A stretch of DNA of 36,332 nt from Chara braunii (lineage: Eukaryota; Streptophyta; Charophyceae; Charales; Characeae). The notes below the pieces were generated by a model that had not been told where the DNA came from, ran no database searches, and saw nothing but the letters and a program-made list of their open reading frames with translations. The stretch is taken from NCBI GenBank assembly GCA_003427395.1, contig BFEA01000274.1, forward strand, positions 1,383,393 through 1,419,724, given 5' to 3'. Below, one piece after another: positions 1-9,945 of this stretch. Position 1 is the stretch's first letter. Each line of letters begins with the position of its first letter. A program made the translations under genes and the position numbers.

Positions 1-341
1 CCGACCTCCGCCTCCTTCTCCATCGCTTCTCCCTCTCCCCTTTGTCACCCCTCACTCCGGCTTCCCCACTCGTTCCTTTCCTACTCCCAATCTCGACCAC
101 TTCTTCTGCTTCCATCCCTCCCTCCTCACCGTTCCCATCCTGCCCACGTGGTCCCGACGTTTCCACTGGGGAAAAAAAATAAAACCCCACCCGAAAAAAA
201 AAGCAAAAAAAAAAATAAAATCTCAACGCACCTTCGTCCGCCATTTCCTGTCAAGTCTTCTTGGCGTCTTCTCTGCCACAATCATCTTCTTCCTCTCTTC
301 CTCTCCCCGGCGCACTCTTCTCAACACCGATGAACGTCTGC

Positions 342-343
<2 letters not shown>

Positions 344-398
<55 letters not shown>
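344..398. repeat. (CT)n microsatellite
   Basis: This is an uninterrupted CT dinucleotide run of 55 bases. It sits in a pyrimidine-rich stretch covering most of 1-420. Open frames through it only encode Ser-Leu or Arg-Glu repeats and are not genes. I see nothing else in 1-343 beyond C/T-rich sequence and short A runs near 170-220. Confidence 0.97.
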
Positions 399-401
<3 letters not shown>

Positions 402-529
402 TTCCAATCTCTATCTTCTTCTCTCGTCGAACCGAGCACAACTAGCACCAGACTACGAAGCGCAAACAAACATTAGGAGTCAGCGCCCCAATGTATACCT
501 CCCTCTCTTTCTTAGCGAGCACCACACTG

Positions 530-745
530 CGAAACATCACGAAGTAGTACCGCCGTTGGGAGCCAACTTGGAGGAACTGAAACATCGCGAAACATCACTG
601 TCGTTGGGGTCGCCGCACGGACCCGAGTTCGACGGCCAGATAGAAGTTTCGCGAAAAAAATTCTATCTGGCCGCACGGAGCCAAATCGAACGAACGGATA
701 CATCACGAAACATCACCGCCGTTGGGATCGCCCCATGGATCCCGA
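530..745. repeat. Short direct repeats bracketing a 13-bp-stem hairpin
   Basis: A segment reading CGAAACATCAC followed by a GTTGGG/CGCC block occurs at 588 and again at 706, 118 bp apart. A partial copy lies near 531. Between them 633-645 and 661-673 are perfect inverted repeats (CGGCCAGATAGAA and its complement) around a 15-base loop. The block GCCGCACGGA flanks the hairpin on both sides. It looks like a small tandem or foldback repeat of unknown family. No protein is supported here. Confidence 0.7.
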
Positions 746-951
746 AAATTCTATCGGCCCGTCCAAGGCCAGGTCGCTCGCAGCACAAAAAACGTGTGCA
801 GTGTCCGTTGGGCCCGCTTGTCAGTCCCGCCACGTTTCCCAAGAGTGCGCAGCGGTCTCTCGCGGAAGCGTTACGCGAGGACCGTTGTTTGCTTAAAGAG
901 TGTTATGGGAAAAAAAAAAAAAAAACCCTAGTCTGAATACAGGCATGGCTC

Positions 952-1052
952 CACTACACAACACTTTACATCATGCATCTGGATGCTTTCTGGACAAGAA
1001 ACATTCAAAATGTTGGACTCGTCCAAATGCACCTGCCAGTGTATGCAAGCAC
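952..1052 (-). mobile_element. MITE fragment, same family as 20903-21022
   Basis: The reverse complement of this segment aligns along most of its length with the MITE at 20903-21022. The shared core runs from GCATTTG, through CGAGTC, to ACATTTTGAATGT, and ends with GTTGTGTAGTG against TTTTGTAGTG. The end near 952 keeps the CACTACA terminus. The other end appears degraded where it abuts the foldback element at 1061. The family is unnamed; the CACTA-like terminus is only suggestive. Confidence 0.65.
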
Positions 1053-1060
1053 TCTACATT

Positions 1061-1324
1061 CAATTTCCCCATCCATAAGTCAAACCACCAACACGTTTCC
1101 CAACCATTTTGCAGAACCAGGCAGTGCATGCAGGCACATCAGGCATGATGTACCTAGGAGCCAATTCGCCCGAAATCCATCCAGGCAAAACGGGTCGCAT
1201 GCGAGGCCCGATTTGCCTGGATGGATTTTGCCCGACCGGCACCCAGGTACATCCCGCCCAACGTGCGTCTCTGCAAATGGCAAAAAAATTGTGCTGGTGG
1301 TTTAACTTATGGATGGGCAAATTG
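1061..1324. mobile_element. Foldback (palindromic) MITE
   Basis: The whole interval is one imperfect palindrome. The left arm starts CAATTT-CCCATCCATAAGT and is mirrored by ACTTATGGATGGG-CAAATTG at the right end. The inner parts mirror each other through CCATCCAGGCAAA and TTTGCCTGGATGG to a centre at GCATGC (1197-1202). Overlapping frames on the two strands translate to similar peptides because of this symmetry. No transposase is present, so it is a non-autonomous foldback or MITE. I could not define a target-site duplication. Confidence 0.8.
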
Positions 1325-2074
1325 ACAGAGGGCGTCATTAGACACTCCTTAGGAGTTCCTTGAGCCACACTGAATTTTCCTTGTGGCACCAGTTTATGGG
1401 CACCTGGGTCGCGGGTCTGACACCTCAAATTCTGGAGGCGCGAAATGAAACCGCGACCGCCGATCTAATTTATCAACGACGGGCGCAGCGTTTGACGTTT
1501 CGGCCTCGTTTTCTTATGGCGACAAATTTCGGATTGCAAGGCTAGGGCCGTGTACTGGTGGTTTAAGGGAATTTTGCTGCGACATTCCACGCATCCTTGG
1601 GGACATCCCCCGATGAAGTTTCCTTGGGGCGTGCCCACGATCGTTTTCATATGGAAATGTGTGGCCGCGGGGCCGGTTGTCCATGGTCCACCATCTGTTG
1701 TCCTTGTGGAGGCGGCTTGGTCCAGCGACGTCAGGTAGGAAAGGGCATCAGGCGGGCCACGGGAAAAATAAAACCGGGAGACCTCAACGTTTGAAATTCG
1801 AATTTTGAATGACAACTGCGATGACGACAACCGTGTTCGGTTGGCGGCGTGAAGACGGTGTAGTGCTGAATCGGGCTTGGCGGCGCCATCCCTTCCGCCC
1901 ACCTCCGCTGTGAGTGCATTGGCCTCGTTGGGTGTGTCCATCGTCGTTGACCTTGTTCCACATCGACTGCGCCGTCATACAAATTTCCGCCGGGAGAACT
2001 GCATCCAAAGAAAAGCGGCAACTTCATCGGACATCTTTGGCTTGTTCGTTGGGTGGGGAAGGAGGACACATGCG
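1325..2074. other. Noncoding, transposon-derived spacer
   Basis: I find no gene here. The interval holds a 21-bp block (1330-1350) that is an exact reverse complement of 20710-20730, and a further GGTGGTTTAA block (1556) echoing 1295. It also holds a short imperfect palindrome near 1342-1355. It may include the 5' flank of the Harbinger element whose transposase begins downstream, but I could not identify terminal inverted repeats. Confidence 0.4.
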
Positions 2075-3354
2075 GCAGTGGAGAGACGGATCCATCTGGA
2101 GGTCGCGGCTATGGAGGGCGGCAGAGAGGGTGGATGTGCGGTGTTGACACCGCTTGAGCGGGCAGTCGTGGCGACCGTTGTTCTTCGATGTCAGCAGGAG
2201 AGGGCGCTGTGACGAATGAAGGAGCAGTTGCGCGTGTGTAGAAGAAGGACATTGACACAAGCTCCGGATGATGGCCCCGACTATGTGGCGACCTCGGAGG
2301 CTGTCATTCAGTTGTGCGACGCGTTGGGTTGCAGAGTGATTCCGCGAGCGATGCTGAGGTGGTGGATGAAGCGCAAGACCAGAGGCACATGGGAAGACCT
2401 CAGGCAATGCGACGACGTGACAGACGACTACTTCTGGGAGAAGCTACGCATGATGCCGCGAGTGTTATGGGAAATCACGGAGGCATGTGCACCTCATCTT
2501 CAGCGGTGGGTGATGTTCTACAGGGAGTCTTTGCAGCTAGACCAGATTGTGGTGTACGCACTATACAAGTGGGCGTCGGGGTAGACGTACGAGAGCAACA
2601 CGTGCAACTTTGGAATTGGCAGAGCTTCTGGCCTGGTTGTTATCCGTGATGTCACTGCCGCGTTTCTTCAACTGTAAGGAGAGAACATTACCTGGTCGAC
2701 TGGAGTTGCAAACTCGTCGTTCTGCAAGTGTTCGCTGATAAAGGGTTCCCCAATTGTCACGATTGCATTAACTGCACTCACATCTATGTGGACAAGCGAG
2801 CGAATGCCCCGAGCGAAAACTACTATGACAAGAAGCGTCGTTTCTCCATCGTCATGCAAGTTGTCGTCGACCTCGACTTGCATGTACTCGATGTGCACAT
2901 GGGATACCCGGGTAGCTGTCACGACATCAGGGTGCTCTAGTTGTCCAGTCTATGGAAGTGCGCAGAGTCAGGGTCGTTGTTCCGTGGTCCTCCTGTGACA
3001 CTCCCATTCGGGGTGCGAACGAACGACTGCATTTTGGTGGACAATGGCTACCCCCCTCCGGAACGGATGGTCGTCCCGTATGGAGGCGTCAATCAGCATG
3101 TCGATGAGGAGCGCTTTGACAACAAGCAAAAGGTGGCAAGGGGAGCGATGGAGAGGGGGTTCGGCAGGTTGGAGGGCATGTGGAGGTTGTTTTAGCGGAC
3201 GCACAAGACGAACTTGGCCACGCTCCCGCAGCAGTTAATTCTCGTCTGCATACTGCACAACATTCCGATTGACGCTGAAATTCCATTCGACAACAATCTG
3301 CTATGGGAGGTGGATGCTAACGGTGTGCGACGATGTGTGGACCTTGGCATTTAA
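2075..3354 (+). pseudogene. PIF/Harbinger (HARBI1-like) transposase pseudogene
   Basis: Conceptual translation in two frames gives a plant Harbinger transposase (DDE_Tnp_4 type). The N-terminal part (frame of 2216) contains WEDL...DDYFWEKLRMMPRVLWEI and, past a stop at 2582, FGIGRASG. After a stop near 2693 the reading frame shifts to that of 2728. This gives FPNCHDCINCTHI, then GYPGSCHD, VDNGYP (Asp at 3040) and ERGFGRLEG (Glu at 3151). Stops also occur at 2210, 2938 and 3193, and the match ends at 3354. In related proteins the residue before CTHI is Asp; here codon 2770-2772 encodes Asn. At least one frameshift, several stops and this substitution make it a dead copy. The start is uncertain; the N-terminal frame is open from 1877 up to the stop at 2210. 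Confidence 0.88.
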
Positions 3355-3889
3355 GAGCCCTTTAAACCTGTCTCCATGATTACTTCGACAGACGAAGCCC
3401 TGGCCCTGCTAGATGCTCTGGCGGAGCGCATGAAACACGAGTGAGTCGTGTTGCTATGCAGGATGGCAACACTCGTACAGTCATTGCAGTGTTGGTAGCT
3501 GAGGCAGACAGATGAGTCTTGCAATGACTTCAAGCTGTACGGGTGGCATTGCATCTTGGAAACAGTTAACGACTTCAAGCTTGTTTGCTCATCGTTATTG
3601 TGTTGTGTTTGTCTTCCTTTGTTAAAAACAAAAAAAGTTTGTTGGTGTCATTACAACAATAACCGAAACCAAAAAAACGAATAATAATCAGAGGAAAAAA
3701 TACGAACATGAAAGTTGTGCATGCAAAGGTGTCAATCATCATTCACTCATGGCATTAAACACAAAAAAAATAACGGACCCATGTTAACAATAGGGTGCGC
3801 TCTTTGCACCGTTCTATTTTTTTGCAGTAGTTGCAAGGATAACAGTATCAAACACGACAATTTAAAACAATTAGTCCCATGCGGAAGTG
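3355..3889. other. AT-rich spacer
   Basis: I see no gene, RNA or clear repeat here. The sequence has A-rich runs between about 3620 and 3770 and separates the Harbinger pseudogene from repeat copy A. Confidence 0.4.
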
Positions 3890-4293
3890 AACACCCTAAA
3901 ACGTCACTCGTCAATTCGCAGGAGCGGCACAGTCGTCAAGTGCACAACAAACGAGAACCCTGTTACGACCACCACGACTTACCTATTGTCACCTCCACGA
4001 GGCACGACTTACCTCCACCTTACGAGAGATGTTACCTCCCTTCGGTGGGCGTATCCCCGCCGAGCTACCAGTCCACAGTACGAAAGTTAATCAGTTGCAA
4101 TCGCAGAGGTGGACCAGCTGAGGGCGTTTCTCGTACGATGTAGCATACGGGGTACGTGCGGTATTACACCTCTATCGAGTCCGCACGCGAACCGGCATCT
4201 TGGGGGGGCTGAGGTTCCAAATGCGACTCGTCACTGGTCGATTAAGACGCATCCCACACACCACGCGCACACCACTCTAAAGAACATGAAAAA

Positions 4294-4325
4294 TAAACAC
4301 ATACACATACACACATACATATACA
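4294..4325. repeat. Degenerate CA/TA microsatellite
   Basis: Alternating ACATACACATACAC-type sequence lies inside repeat copy A. It has no counterpart that I noticed in copy B, so it is probably a local expansion. Confidence 0.7.
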
Positions 4326-4464
4326 GAACGATAGAGGACAAACAACGTGACAACACTCCTAGTCCCTTAGTAGCCATCCTATAACTTTCTGATGCGGAAA
4401 TCGGATAAACGTCGCGCGCGAGACTTAGTATAAAACCGCGCGGACGCAGGGCTAACTCATATCG

Positions 4465-4670
4465 ACTAGCAATGCATGAATAAACAAGTAGTCACAATGA
4501 TGGCGTACTATGTAGTGCCCATAATCAAGCGGTCCCTCGTGGATCCGAGTACCGCTTATGACACTCAAGTGTCAGACTCGAAGTATCATGAAGGTTTACT
4601 TCTTCACGATATTGCACGGCTGAAGGAATAGCCATGCGGCCTCCGCAGCACCTCCAGCCTTTAGGCTGAG
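4465..4670 (-). other. Conserved hairpin-rich module of repeat A
   Basis: On the minus strand this matches 19240-19480 well. It contains TGACACT/AGTGTCA (4559-4565 with 4568-4574) and CAGCC-TTTA-GGCTG (4655-4668). The first hairpin has a counterpart at the aligned position in copy B, where the outer pair differs but pairing is kept. The intervening ATTATGGG-ACTACATAG and TATTCATGC blocks are the most conserved part of the family. The role is unknown. Confidence 0.55.
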
Positions 4671-5320
4671 TGTCCCGGTAGGCAAGGCAAATAAACTATG
4701 CCCGAGGGGTAATCCTTTCCATGCGGAGTCTAGGTCCTAAGATGTCTTGGACAAGGACCTCGAATCCAGGCCCAAGACCAACGTCCGACTAAGAAATCTC
4801 TAAGAAGCATACAACAAATAGAGGGGTTTTCTTTCCTTGCTCAATGTCAACCCCAATTAAATCCTTAATCGTGGGCCCCTCAGACCACGAGAACACCCAA
4901 TATAGGTGCATACATATATATACGTAAAGGGGGAATAAGTACGTGATGATCACGTCTCACAATCACAGTGGACTCCTCAGAGCCATATATATGTATGTGA
5001 TCGCAGGCAGTCAAATCCAAAATCCGAACAACAATACATATCTACAATCACATCAAAGAGTCAACCAAAAGTCCACGCACTACACGAAGTCAACTTCAAC
5101 CAACCTCTATACTCATACCCCATTGCTTTAGCCGTGCAAACCCCAACCTTTGTCCAACCAACCATAATTAAATACTAAGTACCTTTGTTAAATCACTCAA
5201 TAAAAGTCCGGGTGAAAACCTTAATAAAACAACAAAATCACCAGGGTTAAAGCCTTTTAGGTTGAGTATTGATGATGAATTGGAGTTGAGTCGTAGACCG
5301 ACGAATCGACAACTGACCTG

Positions 5321-5355
5321 TTATCAGTGATAATAGAAAATGATCCTCGTGGGAT
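5321..5355. promoter_or_regulatory. Conserved palindrome TTATCA-G-TGATAA with adjacent GATCC/GGATC
   Basis: Positions 5321-5333 form a perfect 6+6 palindrome of GATAA-type half-sites. It is followed by GATCCTCGTGGGATC (5342-5356). The same pair of blocks is kept in copy B, where the palindrome is 16 bp (18614-18629). GATAA half-sites are bound by plant GATA and I-box factors, but any function here is inference. Confidence 0.4.
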
Positions 5356-5557
5356 CAAGCTGAATCTAACTCAAATCCTGAATCAATCGATCAAGAGGAC
5401 CTGTAGCACAAGACAGACCAATCCCCAAGCTAAATGCATAAGTGTATGGAGAATACAACTCCATAACACATTCTCACCCAAGACCCTTAAACCTAGGCAT
5501 ACCTCTAAGCCAGTGCCCAATGCAAGGCGGATCTATGGCAGCATCTCCCTTATTTAG

Positions 5558-5661
5558 GCTGGATTATCAGAATTGTCACCTGTCAAAATATAATCTGCTG
5601 GATTATCAGAATTGTCACCTGTCAAAATATAATCTAATTGTCACCTGTCAAAATATAATCT
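5558..5661. repeat. 39-bp tandem repeat, 2.7 copies
   Basis: Two exact 39-bp units (5558-5596 and 5597-5635) begin GCTGGATTATCAG and end with AATATAATCT. They are followed by a 26-base partial unit (5636-5661). The units are identical, so the expansion is recent relative to the diverged repeat A around it. Confidence 0.92.
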
Positions 5662-5669
5662 AACTCCTA

Positions 5670-6215
5670 TAACCTAAGAAAATTTCGGCAGCGCTTCCCG
5701 TAGAAAAAGTGCCTTATCAGAATTTATAATAACTCAAAAATGAAAACAAAAACTAAACTCTAAGTTTAGAAAGTCAAATTTTGTCTAACTCCCTGAATTA
5801 GTAAAAATTTGGGCAGCAATCCCTTTAGAAAAGAAGACTTTTCATATTTTTAGTAAGTCGGATATGAACCCAGAGCAAACCTTGAGTTCAACTAAGACAA
5901 AATTTAACCAACTCCTTAGATTTGTAAAATTTTCGGTAGCACTCCCTTTAGGAAAATGTCAATCCAATATTTATACAAAGCTAAGTTCAGAATCTAAAGT
6001 GACATTGACTTCTCTAGGTCCAATTTTGTCTAACTCCTTGAATTAGCAAAAATTTGGGCATCACTCCCTTTAAAAAAAGAGACTTCCCAGATTTCTACTA
6101 AGTCATATATGAGATTTGGACAAACTGAACTCAGAAAAGTAAAAGATTGACTAACTCCTTGGATTTGTCGAAATTTCGGCAGCGCTTCCCGTAGAGAAAG
6201 TAGCTTACCAAGATT
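5670..6215 (-). repeat. Degenerate ~122-bp tandem array of repeat A
   Basis: A block reading AATTT-(C/G)GG-CA/TAGC followed by TCCC-TAGAAAA recurs at 5681, 5806, 5928, 6051 and 6172. The spacing is 125, 122, 123 and 121 bp. Each block is preceded by AACTCC-T-GAATT-type sequence. The units alternate between TTTCGG and TTTGGG types, which suggests a dimeric unit near 244 bp. The same array, with the same alternation, is in copy B. Confidence 0.82.
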
Positions 6216-6510
6216 TATACAAAGCCAAGTATAAAAAAATGATATAAAAAAATGCAGAAATCGATCTAAGTAAAATAGACTTAGCTCAAAAAATGCGGGA
6301 ATTGAAACTATCTCTTATGACTCTAGCACGTGACGAGCATCTAAAGCAACTACCTATCAAACTGAAACTCAGACCAAGTAGTAATCTCACTCAGTCACAT
6401 GCAAGGTCAAACCAGAAAGGTAAGTACTCTCACCAGCCCCAAATCACTTTATATAAAATAGTTCATGAATCTCTCAGATGATTCAATCCTTATACCTAAC
6501 TTACATATGG

Positions 6511-7140
6511 CATAATGTTAGACCATTCGGTTTGGAAACAATGTTCAGTGTGCCTAAAGATATACACGAACAGGTTGCACTACTACTTCTCTCTTCTTTG
6601 GGCATATGACTAGTAGACCATTCGGTTTGGAAAAAATGCCTAGCCGCCCTGAACTGTTTAATATCCAAAATTTAGTAGCTCTTTGACTTTGTTCTCAAAA
6701 GAAATGCAAATATGGGCAGGAGACTGAACCATTCGACTTGGAAACAATCTTCAACTTGCCCAGACTACTTCCGATTATATTATGTAATTTTCCTTCTCTT
6801 CTTAGCGATATGGCTTAGCGTTGGACCATTCGGCTTTGAAACAATGTCCAACTGCCAGTTCACATGCAAATATAAGTAGGATACTTTCTTTTATACTCAT
6901 TTTATACTTATGTGCATGATTTTCATGCTAAACCATTCAACTTAGAAACAATGCTCAACCTTATACCAAAATTCTCCCTCAGAATAAAACAAGAACTTAA
7001 ACCATTCAAATCAGGCAAACCCTCAGAAATTAAACACAGGAACCATGCCATTCAGCTTAGAAACAATGTCCGACCCTTCAGAAAACAACCAAATAAACAT
7101 AGCCCTGAGCCATTCATCTTAGAAACAATGCCCAGTCCTT
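6511..7140 (-). repeat. Hairpin array of repeat A (eight cores)
   Basis: Cores close to CCATTCGGTTTGGAAACAATG on the plus strand start at 6523, 6618, 6729, 6826, 6933, 7002 (degenerate), 7048 and 7110. Several are flanked by arms that pair. The clearest is GTTGGAC (6820-6826) with GTCCAAC (6846-6852). At 6517-6549 the arms pair with wobbles. Others, such as 6933 and 7002, pair poorly. The array holds the position that the nine-hairpin array holds in copy B. Confidence 0.7.
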
Positions 7141-7326
7141 GGTTGACTCGGTCAAACGCATGCAGTCTACCTTCTTCCCATCTTCGCCCTAATTCACCCT
7201 CCTTTGTCTGCTTTCAATCAAAATAAAAATAAGACTTATGCTTCACTCTCACACGTTCATTCCATTCAATCTGATTAGGTCATGAAAGAAAGCAAAGTCA
7301 TAGCGGCAATCTCATGCATACATCAG

Positions 7327-7560
7327 TCAAACTAAAAGGAGATAGGCAAACATGGGTATAGTGGGTCGTACAAGCAGAAAATTTGATACCTGATGGTTCC
7401 CTGCCTCCAAAATCTCGCCTAGGTTCCGGCAGAGCTCCCGCAATTGGTAGGTGAACTGCCCACAAAGTCTTGTTGTAGTCCTACGGGTTGCAACCCTGCC
7501 TGCCGCCTTCCTCTCGTAACCAAGGACTAGACTGAGAGTTGGAAAGGTTGAAGAAGTTAG
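7327..7560 (-). other. Possible coding relic shared by copies A and B
   Basis: A minus-strand frame gives TTTRLCGQFTYQLRELCRN. The aligned plus-strand frame in copy B (about 15535-15599) gives TTSRLCGESAHQLWEFCRN. The similarity could simply follow from nucleotide homology within the repeat, so a former peptide is only possible. I do not recognise a family. Confidence 0.25.
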
Positions 7561-7720
7561 ATTTGAGACTCTCAAATCCAAGAGAGGTGCACTCCGACTC
7601 GCGGGAGAGGGCCTTGTTTCCTTGATGCGCCTGAGGGCCCCACAATGACGGCCAGGATGCAGAGTAGCTTGGTCAAACAGAAATCAGACTACTGGTCGTT
7701 GACCTCCAAACGACCCTCTA

Positions 7721-9945
7721 AGCCCCAGTAAGAACCTCTCTTCTCAAGCAGCAATGCCGTCTCCCTAGTCCAAGCTCCCACCACGCAGCCTAGGACAACT
7801 GTGTTGCCACTTCACTTAGCGGAACAGATAACACACCCCGGTCAACTGCTCCCCTTACTAGTTTCCCACGGACTTTACTCCATTGCTACTGGTTGGGCGG
7901 GCAGCACCCGGCTTGTAGGTGGGAGCATTCACTGCTATATCGCTGCTTCCTTCCCCCGTGCACACACCGGTGCACAAGTAAGTCCCTAACACCATAGCCT
8001 GTCCCAGAATCGCAGCCAACTACAACAGCAGTCGGTCGACACCAACAGCAGATTCCAAGCACATAAGGATTTCGGCTCCTGCAGGTCGTTCCCACCACCA
8101 GGTACGTGCGCTCACTGCTTCGACTGATGGGACGGGCGGCACACCTGCACACCGGCCAACAGCAGAGCGCAGACGAGGATGCCCAGACATCCTACTCCCG
8201 TCACCATCGAGCCCCGCAGACTGTTGGCTCCCACTGCCCCCTGAGCCAAGGAGTCACTCCGGTAAAAATCCATCCCCACCCTCAGGCAACACAAACACCC
8301 CAAACCAAACGGCCCCTGTCCCGATTGTATCTGCCCCACAATAACGATCAGGTTCGTTCTACTTCGTACTAGTCTTCAAAGGCAGGCACAACCAGGCATC
8401 TCGTCGCCGATCTTCGTCAAGTACGGGCGCACCTCCTAACATTCGCTTCGTGAAAACTAACATCCTACCCCCAAATCTGACGTTGTCATTACGTTCGCGA
8501 TGACCAAAAAAAACCCTACCTAGAGTTTTTACCCGCTTGGTTTCATACAGAAATGGGTGAACTACCTTCCTTTTTCCTTTCGTTGTTCCCTCTATTCCTC
8601 TCCTCCGCGCATCTCTTTTTCACTCCTCCTCCCTTCCTACTAACTTTCGTACTAATCTAGCTTCGGATTCGTGGTCCTCTTTAGTCTGAAACCCCAGTAA
8701 CTCACTTCTCCTCGGCCAATTCCATCAAGAATCGGTCGAGCTTCGTGGTAGTCATTTCTTCCCATCTCCACCATCGTTGCGGCTTCTCACACGCCCTTCT
8801 CTACTAACCTCCGAAACTACGAACTCCCCTCTAAAACTAACCCTACAACTTAATTCGCCCTACGCCAAAATCCCTATCCAGTACCTCCATCCCCCTAGCG
8901 CCATGGAGTATCGTGCGCGCTCCCCGTTTCTTGTTGCGCCCTTGGCTCACCGTCCCGCCATCTCCGTTCTTCCCCTTTTGAATGCACCCGTGCAGTTTCG
9001 CGCCTAGGTCTGTTCGTCCCTCACTGCGTCCATATTCCGCTCTGCCCGCTCCCTCAGGCTTCACAGGCACCTCCCATCGTAGGACTGCTTTTTGCAGGCA
9101 TCCAATTCCGATAGGAAAGGTGTCGACTGGAAAATAGAACAACAAGCCCTGGGGCGCCCGACTCTTTTCCCATTTATCCGTGTCGCCCTTCCGTGCGGGC
9201 CATGGTAATCTTCTCTGTATCGATCCAGTTTTAACGGATGTCCCAAAGGACTCACCCGTGGTAGTGCTCCGCGGCCCTTCTCAACCCAAGCGGCCCAAGG
9301 TAATTCAAAATATTCGGTTTTGTTCCTCAAGTTCCGTCATCAGGGCCCGGATACAGATCTGTACTTCAACAGTTCACTAGTGCACCCACTGAGCTAGGTT
9401 GTTTGTATCACCAACCGTCCTCGGAACCGGCATCGGTCCCGGACCGCTAATGGAGCCAAAAAGGAAGAAAGTAAAAGTAATAAAGATAAATAAGTCCAAT
9501 CTGAGGGGGAAATCAGCGCAGGGGACGGGGGGGTCTACCGGTACTCCCTTGGTCCTGCCCGACGGGCCCGCGGTCGGACTCTTGAGCAAAACTAAAGGGG
9601 ATAGTCCAGCAGGACCCTCAACCCCTCAACTCCTTCAAAGCTCCACCACTCTTGCGCCATCGCCTGCTGGCCTCGATCCACGTACCTCCTCCCCGTAAGT
9701 CCAATGTCGTAACCTATAGGGCTAAGCCCAAACCTGAACTCAACATGCGCAAAACACTATATATAAATTGATGTTTTGCATCGCCCAGGGTCAAGAGAAC
9801 GCCTTGGGCCACTCCTTGGCCTACAACCAAGCGCGCAGCCACTAAACGTCCGCGCCGGCTTGCCCAACCTGCGCCGTGGCTGCCACGCATGCCAATCCTA
9901 CCGTCGGTCGATCGTGCCGGACAAAAGACAATATCTTTGTAATCC
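7721..9945. other. No recognisable gene
   Basis: I find no gene, RNA or strong repeat in this stretch. Positions 8560-8800 are pyrimidine-rich. Short open frames in 7800-8340 and 9180-9700 are low-complexity, lack family motifs and have no supporting context. A frame at 9399-9698 has a Lys-rich then Gly/Ser/Pro-rich composition but no domain I know. Confidence 0.4.

Larger units (their letters stand above)
3890..7720 (-). mobile_element. Long noncoding repeat, copy A (LTR- or LARD-like)
   Basis: Read on the minus strand, this segment is colinear with 15330-19910. Matching blocks occur in the same order: the GGTTGCAACCC region near 7490, a hairpin array, a ~122-bp tandem array, a TTATCA-TGATAA palindrome, a block with ATTATGGG-ACTACATAG, and an end module with GAGAAACGCCCTC and GGTGGAGGTAAGT. 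The copies are clearly diverged, so they are old independent insertions in opposite orientation. No reverse transcriptase, integrase or transposase is visible. Length and lack of coding suggest a long LTR or a large retrotransposon derivative, but I did not find defined ends, primer-binding site or target duplication. Boundaries are where the visible match fades. Confidence 0.75.

Noticed and set aside
7886-8152. A small Cys/Arg-rich minus-strand protein
   Set aside because: Cys spacing matches no known family and an unrelated frame is open on the other strand.
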